A stretch of 64,000 nt of DNA from Ruegeria lacuscaerulensis (GTDB lineage Bacteria; Pseudomonadota; Alphaproteobacteria; Rhodobacterales; Rhodobacteraceae), in assembly GCF_013033355.1 (NCBI RefSeq), contig NZ_WQDY01000002.1, positions 372,001 through 436,000 on the forward strand, given 5' to 3'. The notes beneath the pieces are model-generated. The model worked only from the letters and a program-made list of their open reading frames with translations, did not search any database and was not told where the DNA came from. The stretch's first letter is position 1, and each line of letters begins with the position of its first letter. Of the stretch, positions 27,801 to 35,991 are shown piece by piece. Both the position numbers and the translations under genes were made by a program.

Positions 27801-28000
27801 TCTTCGATTTCTGCAGTAACCAACGCTTCGACCCGTTCAGGGTCTGCACCCGGGAACTGCGTCGTAACAGTAGCGAAGAGGTTGGTAATCGTTGGGTCTT
27901 CCTGCCGCCCCAGTGATAGGAACGAAGACAGGCCTGCAGATACAAGCACCAAAATTATGAGGGCGACGAGCCGGGGATGGCGAAAGGTAAGGGTTTCCAT
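24857..28000 (-). CDS. RND family efflux transporter permease
   Basis: The 1047-residue protein has the AcrB-type layout of twelve transmembrane segments with two large periplasmic loops. It starts TFRHPRLVALIILVLVSAGL and shows GLIVALGLLVDAAIVMTDEIRR in the first half and IGVIGSIGVSINAAIIILTGL in the second. The proton-relay acidic residue is in the first of these. Such pumps export drugs, dyes or metabolites with a periplasmic adaptor and an outer-membrane channel. The adaptor gene lies 12 bases upstream; no outer-membrane gene is present. A TetR gene is divergent. Confidence 0.93.
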   Translation of the reverse strand: METLTFRHPRLVALIILVLVSAGLSSFLSLGRQEDPTITNLFATVTTQFPGADPERVEALVTAEIEEELRKIAEVDEISSVSRSGVSVVSVELLETLDEATIEQVWAEARDAVEDARQNFPSGVGQPEIDAEGISAYSAVIAVAAEEPDFPITLLSRHAEALGDRLRAIPATRAVDYFGQPEEEVLVSVDMDKAAALGLGAAEISQRIAEADGKVQSGRLQSDVDLTIGISGEIETLDRIRSIVLRENAEGAVVQLGDIASVDRGAREPQSSIAFANGNPSVLVGVLAQDGVQIDRWTGFLRDELEAGTASVPLGMKEILLFDQSQYTTDRLSEVAINMAIGVALVVAVLFITLGVRAAAIVALVLPVVSLATLATMNMIGLPIHQMSVTGLIVALGLLVDAAIVMTDEIRRRLQDGMERLAAVRDAVRRLATPLLASTVTTALAFTPMILLPGPAGDFVGAIAIAVVLMLVWSLVVALTVTPAVAGWLLSDRPDAGMLSRGISIPPLARLFEASIRLSVANPVRSIALALVLPVLGFAAFPTLTAQFFPGVDRNQFYIEVDMPGGTSIATTEATARQIDEILLADDGVKSVYWTVGESGPAFYYNIVGNRSREPGFAQAMITTDTADDAARLVGALQNRLDVDFPDAQIIVRNLVQGPPVAAPVEVKIQGQDITVLRDLGDEVRSVMANLDLVTQARASVNGGNPQIRFEIDEVKARLLGLDVADIAGQMDSALVGITGGSLIEGTEQLPVRVRLGDEVRSDLSAIVSMPILLPNAAEISAIGVFPGVPLSELARPVIEPAESVITRTDGTRENTLQAFIVPGVLPEEALQDVLAALDASEFDLPQGYKMTLGGDSDARSNAVGNLLASVGLIVTLSIATIVLTFNSFRLTLVTLVVCVLSAGLSMLSLAVMQFPFGINAIIGVIGSIGVSINAAIIILTGLQQDRQASQGDQAAMARVVIGSSRHIVSTTVTTFGGFLPLILGGGAFWPPFAVAIAGGVLLSTVVSFYFTPPVFALVYRGTFNKINSANHDHSEPCNDIVALVAE

Positions 28001-28012
28001 CGTGTCGCTCCG

Positions 28013-29173
28013 TCACTCGCCAATGCTGAAATCGACGCGCTGACCGACGGTAACGCGCTGCGGCCCTTGATCAATCAGGACGGTGCCTTCAGGAAAAACG
28101 CCTCGCACAAATACACGGTCATCTTCGGCATGAAGCACTTCGACCGTTGTCAGTCGCACAGTCTTCTGCGCGTCGGCAACCAGCAACGTCCATTGCCCGC
28201 GCGTCCCCTCTTTAAGTGAAGTCGTGGGCACCCAGGTTCCCGCGTTCTGGACGGGATCAAGTACATGCACCCGGGCAGTTTGTCCGAAGGCAACGTCCGG
28301 TCTGTTCCTAAGATCGAAAAGCGCAGTTCGGGTTCGGGTTACCGGATCAATATCGGGTCGCAAAGTTGCAAGGTCAGCCCTATAGCTTTGATCTTCTATT
28401 TTAATTTCAACGTCGGATAGCAACGCAGGGTCAACGTCGAGCGGGATACCGATCCGGACCTGCGGCGACACGACCTCGACTATTCCCAAAACCAACTGGC
28501 CCGAACGCAAAGTCTCTCCGCCGTCCACGTGCCGAGCGGTTATTTGACCCGCAAAAGGTGCCTCGATGCTAGATTTCGCGATCCGTACCGTGACGTCGCG
28601 CAATCCCGCATCCAGTTCACCAATTCTGGAAAGCAATTCATCTTGCTGGGAAACTGCCTCATCGAGGCGGGCCTGACTGGTAAAGCCTTGCTCGATGAGT
28701 TTAGCGTTTCGCTCGACGGTTTTCTTTGCGAATGCAAGTTGGGCTGCAATGGCATCGCGTGATGCTGACAGTCTTTCGCGTTCGACCTCCAACAAAGCTA
28801 CGTCCAGTGTTGCGAGAAGCTGGCCCTTAGCGACCTCGTCACCCTCATCCACCAGGATGTGGTCCAGCGTACCATTCAATTCGAAAGAGATATCCGCTGA
28901 ACGCTGAGGTTCGACTTGTCCGATGAATACACGGTCGACCGTGTAAGCGCTCTCCGACGTGATGAGCGTTGCTGAAACAGGGGTCACTGCGGCCGCTTCC
29001 GGTGAAGGAACAGCATCTGCCCTACGATTAAGCTCTGAAGCGCCTAGGTAAACTGCAGCAGCTGCGACGGCTATAAAACAGATAGTTACCAAGAGACGCA
29101 CAATACCGCGCAGCATACGCGAAAACAGGTTCGGCTTGGTCGTTTCAGTTGATAAATCCGCAGGACTCGACAT
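28013..29173 (-). CDS. RND efflux periplasmic adaptor (membrane fusion protein)
   Basis: The 386-residue protein has an N-terminal membrane anchor (LLVTICFIAVAAAAVYLGAS), biotinyl-lipoyl-like halves (LVDEGDEVAKGQLLATLDVA and SIEAPFAGQITARHVDGGET), a coiled-coil hairpin between them, and beta-barrel and membrane-proximal domains ending in VLIDQGPQRVTVGQRV. It couples the RND permease to an outer-membrane channel. First gene of the two-gene efflux operon, with GAGG before its ATG and a palindromic operator candidate 27 bases upstream. Confidence 0.92.
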   Translation of the reverse strand: MSSPADLSTETTKPNLFSRMLRGIVRLLVTICFIAVAAAAVYLGASELNRRADAVPSPEAAAVTPVSATLITSESAYTVDRVFIGQVEPQRSADISFELNGTLDHILVDEGDEVAKGQLLATLDVALLEVERERLSASRDAIAAQLAFAKKTVERNAKLIEQGFTSQARLDEAVSQQDELLSRIGELDAGLRDVTVRIAKSSIEAPFAGQITARHVDGGETLRSGQLVLGIVEVVSPQVRIGIPLDVDPALLSDVEIKIEDQSYRADLATLRPDIDPVTRTRTALFDLRNRPDVAFGQTARVHVLDPVQNAGTWVPTTSLKEGTRGQWTLLVADAQKTVRLTTVEVLHAEDDRVFVRGVFPEGTVLIDQGPQRVTVGQRVDFSIGE

Positions 29174-29199
29174 TTGGGGACCTCATCAAGTTAGCATCT

Positions 29200-29213
29200 C
29201 TAACATATGTTAG
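29200..29213. promoter_or_regulatory. TetR operator candidate
   Basis: CTAACATATGTTAG is a perfect 14-base palindrome in the 87-base gap between the efflux operon and the divergent TetR gene, where a shared autoregulatory operator is expected. Confidence 0.7.
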
Positions 29214-29260
29214 AAGTTCTCACTTTGACAAGGAATACGTGATCTGGCACATGTTGGATC

Positions 29261-29890
29261 ATGAGCAGCACAGAAAAATATCACGCAACAACCAGCCATT
29301 CAGTAAGCAAGAAAGCCTACCATCACGGCGATCTCCGCGCTGCGCTGATCGAGGCAACGCGGCAGTTGGTTGAAGAGAAAGGACCAGACAGGTTCTCCGT
29401 TTCCGAGGCCTGCAGACGGGCGGGCGTATCGACTGCGGCACCGTACAAACACTTCAAAGATAAGACAGAAATGCTGGTCGCGACAGTTCTGGAAGGGATG
29501 GACCGTCACCGAAGCAAAATGCTAGCAGCGCTTGACGGCATTCCTGAAGGATCTCCCGAGCGCATTACTGCAATCGGTATGGAGTATATTGCTTTCGCCT
29601 TAAGTGAGCCCGGGATATTCAGATTAAAATTTGGCGGCTTTACAGACCGCATCGCGGATCCCCGACTGGAAGAAGGCGGTCAGCAAAACTTTTCGATTCT
29701 GCTAACTGAGGTTGCAAAATGCCTTGGGGAACCGGGAATCACAGAAGAAGTCCGTCGTCGTGGTTTTTTGTTGTGGAGCTTCGTGCACGGGCTGTCTTTC
29801 ATTCTGCACGATAGGAGACTTGCGGAAAAAGGCGAAGAGTTTGATCTGCACGCTATTCTTGAGGACGTTTCGGAAAGAATGCTGAATTAA
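29261..29890 (+). CDS. TetR/AcrR family transcriptional regulator
   Basis: The 209-residue protein has an N-terminal HTH (FSVSEACRRAGVSTAAPYKHFKDKTEMLVATV) in two parts and a C-terminal ligand-binding domain with GFTDRIADP and RRRGFLLWSFVHGLSFI. It most likely represses the divergent RND efflux operon and itself through the palindrome upstream. Inducer unknown. Confidence 0.92.
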   Translation: MSSTEKYHATTSHSVSKKAYHHGDLRAALIEATRQLVEEKGPDRFSVSEACRRAGVSTAAPYKHFKDKTEMLVATVLEGMDRHRSKMLAALDGIPEGSPERITAIGMEYIAFALSEPGIFRLKFGGFTDRIADPRLEEGGQQNFSILLTEVAKCLGEPGITEEVRRRGFLLWSFVHGLSFILHDRRLAEKGEEFDLHAILEDVSERMLN

Positions 29891-30339
29891 TCGTTCTTTA
29901 TCGAAAAAACGTGACTAGCCGCTGATAGGATACAATCTAGAGCATTATCACGCAGACTTCGACGCGACTGCCTAGGTTCACAAAAATAGGCATTAACATT
30001 GCGTACCGAATGTCCGTTCTAAAGCCAAGGTACTTCTGCGCCAATGCTAAGTACTAAGATCCGCTGTTCAAACAAAAAACGCTACTGACAGGAACGTTGG
30101 CGCAGCGGTCACTGAGGAATTACGCACAGAACGTCTTCTTCGGGCCGCTAGTTACCGATGCAGCGCGGTCAACCGACGGCGACTACGCATGGAAAGCTGA
30201 CTTCGCAAAGCCTCGCGCTCGGCCCGCAGATCGGGAACACCACCTGGCAAATTCCTGCCGGGGAATAAACTGGGCTCTTTTCACAGGCCGAAAGATCGCT
30301 TTAAAACTCTAAAACCACTCATACCGGCAATGTAGTTTC
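29891..30339. other. Intergenic region with a degenerate dispersed repeat
   Basis: About 450 bases with no convincing gene. A degenerate copy of the dispersed repeat family (CGCAGCGGTCACTGAGG ... GAACGTCTTCTTCGGGCC) occupies 30095-30147. The rest shows nothing recognisable. Confidence 0.5.
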
Positions 30340-30900
30340 TTGCAAAACAGCGACAGCAAAACGAATGCCAAATGGCAGCGCCTACCCGGCGCTGCGCGTA
30401 CTGCGTTTGCGATGGGGTTTTTTGTTCTTGTATCTGCCTGTGCTCAGAGTTCAAACGACGCGGATCTCGACCCAGAACGTCAGTCCATGGCGTTGCTCGA
30501 TTTCTCACAAAAACAAGCTCGAGGACAAAGGGTGTGGTGCGTACCCTACGCACGCAACCTCAGTGGCATCGAAATTCGCGGAAACGCCAAGGACTGGTGG
30601 GGCAAAGCGCGCAATAATTTTGAGCGAGGCAGTGAACCGGTTGTCGGAGCGGTCATGTCCTTTAGAGCAACCCGAGGGATGCCCCTTGGTCACGTGGCTG
30701 TCGTATCCGATGTTATCACCGACAGGGAAGTCATCGTGAACCATGCCAACTGGCACCGCAACAAGGTATCATTGAAAATGGGCGTCAAGGATGTATCCAA
30801 AAACAATGATTGGACGTTGGTCCGGGTTGAAAGCCATCCGGGGAAATATGGCAGTTTTTACCCGGTGAACGGTTTCATTTATCCCAAATTCGGCGGTTAG
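30340..30900 (+). CDS. CHAP-domain lipoprotein (putative peptidoglycan hydrolase)
   Basis: The 186-residue protein has an N-terminal hydrophobic segment with lipobox VLVSAC and then a CHAP domain: catalytic Cys in RVWCVPYAR, His in LGHVAVVSD and a third residue in VNHANW. CHAP amidases cut peptide bonds in peptidoglycan. Lipid anchoring would place it in the envelope. The start used is TTG at 30340, giving a basic n-region; ATG at 30412 would give a very short signal. It stands alone between repeat-bearing gaps. The catalytic assignment is by motif only. Confidence 0.75.
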   Translation: MQNSDSKTNAKWQRLPGAARTAFAMGFFVLVSACAQSSNDADLDPERQSMALLDFSQKQARGQRVWCVPYARNLSGIEIRGNAKDWWGKARNNFERGSEPVVGAVMSFRATRGMPLGHVAVVSDVITDREVIVNHANWHRNKVSLKMGVKDVSKNNDWTLVRVESHPGKYGSFYPVNGFIYPKFGG

Positions 30901-31054
30901 CCTTCATCAATTATACGTCGCATCGCGCGCAAATCCGACGGATGCGTCACAAGCGGCCGGCGGGCGCAAGCGGGTCAAGGACAGAAAAGACGGCTTACCC
31001 TTCCAGCATTGTTTTTTGGTGTTGGCTGTATCCACCTACCGCTAGACTACGATC

Positions 31055-31525
31055 ATGCTAAGGTCAGCCGCCTTCAAAACCATCATGCTTGCGCTTGTTA
31101 TCGCGCTCGTCATCATTGGAGTTTGGCTCACGTTTCAAAAACAAAGCCTTCCCTGAAACTGGGCAGAGCTTCAAAACTCTCGTGAGAAAGAAATACCCAT
31201 CCCGTTGGCGGCCGCTTTCCGGGATGACGTCGGGTTTGTCTGCATAAACACACCTTACTCTGACCCGACACAACTACCTAAAGACAGCTCTACGTCACTT
31301 GTTGATCAGCTCGACATCTCTTGGGTGCCGGAGAACGCCATTCGGTTCTCGCTGTTCAACCCGGAAGTGAAGCTTATTCATGAATACGACCAGCCTTTTG
31401 TTACCGACCAACTTGTTTTTTCCAACACTGAATTACGCGGCTTTTGCGGGCAGGCTGGAGCGCTCAGGCTAAGAGTTCATGGCGCGCCCGAGCGGCTTTT
31501 GATCGAACTGTTGTACCCTGACTAA
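31055..31525 (+). pseudogene. Membrane-anchored small protein gene with in-frame TGA
   Basis: An ATG at 31055 opens a frame with a transmembrane/signal segment (TIMLALVIALVIIGVWL), interrupted after 33 codons by TGA at 31154 and continuing in the same frame to 31525 (DDVGFVCINTPYSDP, ELRGFCGQAGALRLRVHG). The 156-codon total has the look of one small exported protein with two downstream Cys. A TGG to TGA change would explain the stop (residue context SLP*NWAEL). No family was recognised. A sequencing error remains possible. Confidence 0.55.
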
Positions 31526-31730
31526 CGGGCATCCGCCTTCGCGATTAGAAAAACAAACCTTGGTTCAAGATCGGCAAGCTGCAGAAAAGTCCGCAAAATA
31601 GGCATTCAACCTACTTGGCCGCGCCAGAGGGAACCGCAAGCGGCTGCTTTGGATTCGCGTTGGACCTAGTAGTGGACAGGTCGCCTCCGATTGATACTCT
31701 TCTTGTTCATACGCGCAAAGGAGCTTGGCA

Positions 31731-32150
31731 ATGCATCCGACCGAAAAGATCGTAAGGCAATTCCACGAATCTTGGGACATGCGTGATCCCGAACGCGGCG
31801 TTGCTGTTATTGCGAGCGACGGCCAGTTCGAGGATATCCCACGAAGCGAGAGCCAGATCGGACCTGAGGGCTACAGAATGGACTATGAACGCTGGCGACG
31901 CGCGTTCCCCGATGGAGAGGTGAAGGTCACAAACGTAGTAGTAGATGGCGACAGAGCAGTGGTTGAGTTTATTAATCGCGGAACCCATACCGGCCTTCTT
32001 GAGTCTTCGCTTGGATCGTTCGAACCAACTGGTAGGTGGCAAGAGACGCGCTATTGCAGTGTTATGCGGGTCAAGGATAGCAAAGTAGTAGAAGGTAGGG
32101 ATTACTACGATGCTGCTTCTATCGCTCAGCAGCTGGGTCTCGTGTCATGA
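31731..32150 (+). CDS. SnoaL-like / NTF2-fold protein
   Basis: The 139-residue protein fits the cone-shaped NTF2-like fold with the polyketide-cyclase-like pattern IVRQFHESWDMRD, then FPDGEVKVTNVVVDGDRAVVEF and YCSVMRVKDSKVVEGRDYYD. This family includes small cyclases, isomerases and ligand-binding proteins; no catalytic assignment is possible. AAAGGAG precedes the ATG. Flanked by dispersed repeats and apparently monocistronic. Confidence 0.8.
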   Translation: MHPTEKIVRQFHESWDMRDPERGVAVIASDGQFEDIPRSESQIGPEGYRMDYERWRRAFPDGEVKVTNVVVDGDRAVVEFINRGTHTGLLESSLGSFEPTGRWQETRYCSVMRVKDSKVVEGRDYYDAASIAQQLGLVS

Positions 32151-32199
32151 CGAAATATCTCAAGGCATACTGGCCATCTCGCTAGCTAACGTTGAACGT

Positions 32200-32262
32200 C
32201 GGCTTGATCTGCACAGCGGTCACCGATGCACTGCGCAGCGAACGACTGCCTTGAGCCCAAAG
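32200..32262 (+). repeat. Dispersed island repeat, copy B
   Basis: Contains CAGCGGTCACCGATGC, then GCAGCGAACGACTGC and TTGAGCCCAAAG. The two halves are nearly inverse complements. Intergenic, between the SnoaL-like gene and the convergent cyclase gene. Confidence 0.7.
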
Positions 32263-32329
32263 CTGGCCGGTTTAATTCCAGCACCAGCGCCTAAACGAAT
32301 GATTGCCAATCGCCTAATGCAATTGAACG

Positions 32330-33604
32330 TTATGTGAAAATTTCGTAAGAAAAAACCTCTAAGTCTTCCTCAAAACCCCGCAAAGAATGCCGCCCCAATT
32401 TTTTCGGCTCTTCAGATACCAAGTTCACAAAATCGCCTGTTGCTAAAAGCCGCGCCTCCAGTTTTCGCGTCAGGCCCTCTAACCTGCTGGCTATCGCGAC
32501 TGATGGGCCAGTTACCGTAAAGTCCAAGCGCTTTTCAGTACCAACATTCCCGTAGACAGCCGCCCCAGTGTGCAAACCGACCCCAAATTCAGCACGGTCT
32601 AATGGATCAAGTTCTTCATTCCTTTGGAACGCTTCACGCGCCGCGGACAGGGCAGCTTCGCACATGTCTTCGGGTAGTCTTCGTTGACCATCAAAAGGAA
32701 AGATCGCAAGCAATCCATCGCCAACGAATTTAAGAACCTCTCCGCCGTGATCGTGTACCGCCCCACCGACACAATCGAAGAATTGGTTGACCGTCGCGAC
32801 ATATTTTTCCGATGACAAGCGCTGGCTCAAAGCCGTAGAGCCGCGCATATCGCTGAACAAGAGAGCACAGTCAATTATGCTGACATCTCCCCGGGCTATT
32901 TGACCGTTCAGAACGGATCGACCGGACAACTTGCCTAGATAGACCTCCATCAACTCAGCTGCCAAGAACTGCTCCGACAATACACGCGCTGCACCAAGCA
33001 AAGGTAAAGATAGCCGCGACAGACCATCTACCTCACGGTCTGTGAAACCAGAACGACGCTTTGTAGCAAAAGACACCGACGCGCCCAAAGCCCACTCCAT
33101 ATCTCCGTCAAAGACAACGGTACGATTGCCGAATGGTGCACTGCATACGACATAGTCGGTAACACCTGCTTCAGCGAGTTTTCGGAAAAGCGGAAATTTG
33201 TTACGGGTCGCTTGGTCTGTCAGATTTGCTCGCATGAAAGGAAACTTGATTGTGCCGTTCGCAAGTCCATCCGCCAAGTCCCAAACTTCCTCATTAAAGT
33301 GCTGTTTCGCAATCTCATTGGCCAATTTCGAATTCTCTCCGAAGGGTGCTTTGTCGAAGAGATCAGCCGTTACTGAGCTGCGTGGAAGAACAGTCCATTC
33401 AATACGATGGTTCGATGCATCCCACGTTGCATCGAGCAAGCCAATTACAGGGTGCATCATCAGGCGGCCCAAGGAAACACGCGTGACCGGCACGCCACCA
33501 TCGATCAGCCTGTTACTTAACTGCTCGACTAGTCCACCAAGATCAGCATCAAAAAAGGCCAGCTTTTGCAGCCAATCTGCAATGCGATCGAAAACATCCG
33601 CCAT
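32330..33604 (-). CDS. Class III adenylate/guanylate cyclase with N-terminal sensory-type region
   Basis: The 424-residue protein has about 240 N-terminal residues of unrecognised, possibly GAF-like sequence, then a class III cyclase domain: metal-binding ALLFSDMRGSTALS, VLKFVGDGLLAIFP, and GVGLHTGAAVYGNVGTEKRLDFTVTG. It should make a cyclic nucleotide in the cytoplasm, with substrate choice unproven. GGAGGTG precedes the ATG. No gene shares its transcript. It is one of two different class III cyclases in the accessory region. Confidence 0.88.
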   Translation of the reverse strand: MADVFDRIADWLQKLAFFDADLGGLVEQLSNRLIDGGVPVTRVSLGRLMMHPVIGLLDATWDASNHRIEWTVLPRSSVTADLFDKAPFGENSKLANEIAKQHFNEEVWDLADGLANGTIKFPFMRANLTDQATRNKFPLFRKLAEAGVTDYVVCSAPFGNRTVVFDGDMEWALGASVSFATKRRSGFTDREVDGLSRLSLPLLGAARVLSEQFLAAELMEVYLGKLSGRSVLNGQIARGDVSIIDCALLFSDMRGSTALSQRLSSEKYVATVNQFFDCVGGAVHDHGGEVLKFVGDGLLAIFPFDGQRRLPEDMCEAALSAAREAFQRNEELDPLDRAEFGVGLHTGAAVYGNVGTEKRLDFTVTGPSVAIASRLEGLTRKLEARLLATGDFVNLVSEEPKKLGRHSLRGFEEDLEVFSYEIFT

Positions 33605-33999
33605 AACTTACACCTCCACCATCATCTTGTTACAGCCGAAGGCTCGTGTCATTCGGTTTGTCTTCGAACGCTCAATTCTCTAGCGATGGGTTTGCAAATT
33701 CTCACGCGCGTTCGCTCGCGATATTGGCCAAAGCCCGTCAATTTTTCGGCCTTGGAAAAAGTGCCAGGCACAACAGTCGATAGAGAAACGTGACTATTCA
33801 ACTTTAAAGTACTCTTTCCAAGGTCCTGTGCAGCGGTGCAACTAACGGCCGCTTTGTCCGCACACCGGTCGTTCACTGAATTTTTCTGAGCGACCGCACT
33901 GAGCCCAAAGTTGTCGCTTAAAATGGGAGCAAGGAGATTTGAGAGCCCATTGGGTAAACCGCTATTCCTAATCGCGCAGAAGCACTTCTGAGAGTAGTG
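33605..33999. other. Intergenic region with dispersed repeat
   Basis: About 395 bases without a supported gene. Dispersed repeat copy C lies at 33849-33910, and the promoter of the minus-strand cyclase should lie at the left edge. Confidence 0.5.
33849..33910 (+). repeat. Dispersed island repeat, copy C
   Basis: CGCTTTGTCCGCACACCGG, TCGTTCACTG, then GAGCGACCGCACTGAGCCC and AAAG. It matches copies E and G in the TTTGTCCGCA head and copies B and D in the GAGCCCAAAG tail. Confidence 0.7.
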
Positions 34000-34968
34000 T
34001 CATCCTCCCGTCATGCCAGCTACGTTGACATAAAGGGCGTACACAGAATGGCTTGCTGCCATGAAAAGCCGGCTGTTGGCACGGCCTCCAAAGCAGAGAT
34101 TGGCACATCGTTCAGGCAAAGCGATGCGACCTATGGGAGTTCCATCAGGGGCAAAGACCATCACTCCGTCCAGTTCGGCATCACCCATGCCCCAACCGCA
34201 CCAGAGATTACCGTCCACATCCACGCGGAACCCGTCAGGCGTGCCAGAACCTGCATCGATTAGCACACGCTTGTTCTGGATCGAGGCACCATCCGTGTTC
34301 ACGTCATAAGCCAGTATCTTTCGAGACGGTTCACCACGCGATTCAACAATGTAAAGCACGGTCTCATCGGGGCTGAAGGCCAAGCCGTTTGGCCCTAGAA
34401 TGTCATCGGCTACGACTTTCAGTTTTCCGGTGTCGGGGTCCACTCGGTATACGTTCTGGCCTAACTCTGGTTCGGCGCGATGACCCTCATAGTTGCCCGA
34501 GATGCCAAACGGTGGATCGGTGAACCAGACACTGCCGTCGGATTTGACGATCACATCGTTGGGCGAGTTGAGTCGCTTTCCGTCAAAGCTCTCGGCTAGC
34601 ACAGTGATTGAGCCATCATATTCTGTACGCGTAACCCGTCGTCCACTGTGCTCGCACGTTATCAGACGACCTTGCCTGTCCCGGGTCTGACCATTGGCGA
34701 AATTCGACGGCTGGCGAAACGCCGATGACTGTCCGGTAACCTCGTCCCAGCGCATGATCCGGTTATTCGGAATATCACTCCATAGCAGATAGCGCCCGTC
34801 ACCGAACCACACTGGCCCTTCACACCAGCGACAACCAGTTGCCAATCGTTCGACGCCGGCCAACGGCAGCTTGTATTTATCAAACCGAGGATCGAGTGTC
34901 ACAACGGAGGGATCTGGATACCGTTGGGATGGTTGCCAGCTATTTTCGAAGTCATTTTTGTCCGTCAT
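34000..34968 (-). CDS. SMP-30/gluconolactonase/LRE family protein
   Basis: The 322-residue beta-propeller protein shows GCRWCEGPVWFGDGRYLLWSDIPNN (metal-site Glu in CEGPVW), LNSPNDVIVKSDGSVWFTDP, and PNGLAFSPDETVLYIVESR. The metal-ligand Asn and Asp positions are present. Members hydrolyse lactones or phosphotriesters. It lies 63 bases downstream of the glutaminase gene on the same strand, with GAGGA before its ATG, so may be co-transcribed. Substrate unknown. Confidence 0.88.
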   Translation of the reverse strand: MTDKNDFENSWQPSQRYPDPSVVTLDPRFDKYKLPLAGVERLATGCRWCEGPVWFGDGRYLLWSDIPNNRIMRWDEVTGQSSAFRQPSNFANGQTRDRQGRLITCEHSGRRVTRTEYDGSITVLAESFDGKRLNSPNDVIVKSDGSVWFTDPPFGISGNYEGHRAEPELGQNVYRVDPDTGKLKVVADDILGPNGLAFSPDETVLYIVESRGEPSRKILAYDVNTDGASIQNKRVLIDAGSGTPDGFRVDVDGNLWCGWGMGDAELDGVMVFAPDGTPIGRIALPERCANLCFGGRANSRLFMAASHSVYALYVNVAGMTGG

Positions 34969-35031
34969 AGATCGTCCTCAGTCTGGCGCCTGCTCAAGCT
35001 ATGTGACTGGTCTTGAATTGAACAGGGCAGG

Positions 35032-35991
35032 CTATGCACTCGGTCCAAAGATCGACCAGCCTGTCGCACGAACTAACTCCTGAAATGCGATAGTCGCCAA
35101 ATGGGAGTTGCCTTTTTGATCTAGCCCGGGGCTCCAGGCGACTACAGATGCGATACCAGGTACAATGCACAAGATTCCGCCACCAACACCGCTTTTCGCT
35201 GGAAGGCCAACACGGAAGGCGAACTCACCCGAGGCATCATAAGAACCACACATCATCATCAGTGCGGTTACTCTTCTGGCTCGCTGTGCCGACAATACTG
35301 TGGCACCGTTGGCCGGATTTTGACCCGCTGCGGCGAGAAAGCGGCCCGCCAATGCTAGCTGTTCACATGACATTGCGATGCTACATTGGCGAAAGTACAG
35401 AGACAAAACATCCTCTACCGGCGCGTTTAGATTTCCTTCCGCCTGCATAAAATGCGCAAGAGCGCGGTTTCTGGACCCAGTTCGCATCTCAGACTCTGCA
35501 ACTGACGCATCGACCTCGGTCGAGTTGTCCTCCGAAAGCTCTTGGCACAATCTCAAAAGGTCGTTGACTGCTTCATCAGAAGAACGGTCTTCAAGCAGAA
35601 CATCTGCCACTATGATCGCACCCGGGTTGATAAACGGGTTCCTTGGGATTCCGCGTTCGTGTTCAAGCTGAACGATTGAATTGAATGGATCGCCGGAAGG
35701 TTCCCGACCGACTCTTTGCCACAAAGTGGCACCAACCTGTTGAAGCGCCAATGTGAGCGAGAACACTTTTGAAATGCTCTGAATCGAGAATAGCGTGCTC
35801 GCGTCTCCAGCGGAAATTAACGGGCCGTTGATTGGTGCAATGGCAATACCGAATTGGTTCAGATCAACTGTGGCGAGTTCTGGAATGTATTGCGCCACTT
35901 TCCCCCTTTCGGACATGCCGGCAATGCGATCTGCGATATCGTCCAAGACTTCCTGAAGCCGTTCGCTATCGGTGGTTTTGAGTATCGGCAT
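35032..35991 (-). CDS. glsA: Glutaminase
   Basis: The 319-residue serine-dependent beta-lactamase-fold enzyme has the catalytic SxxK (S72-I-S-K75), NPFINPGAIIVAD and GGGILCIVPG. It hydrolyses L-glutamine to glutamate and ammonia in the cytoplasm. Its start overlaps the upstream AgcS symporter gene by 26 bases and it has its own GGAGGAG, so uptake and deamidation of glutamine appear to be coupled. Length and motifs are normal. Confidence 0.94.
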   Translation of the reverse strand: MPILKTTDSERLQEVLDDIADRIAGMSERGKVAQYIPELATVDLNQFGIAIAPINGPLISAGDASTLFSIQSISKVFSLTLALQQVGATLWQRVGREPSGDPFNSIVQLEHERGIPRNPFINPGAIIVADVLLEDRSSDEAVNDLLRLCQELSEDNSTEVDASVAESEMRTGSRNRALAHFMQAEGNLNAPVEDVLSLYFRQCSIAMSCEQLALAGRFLAAAGQNPANGATVLSAQRARRVTALMMMCGSYDASGEFAFRVGLPAKSGVGGGILCIVPGIASVVAWSPGLDQKGNSHLATIAFQELVRATGWSIFGPSA

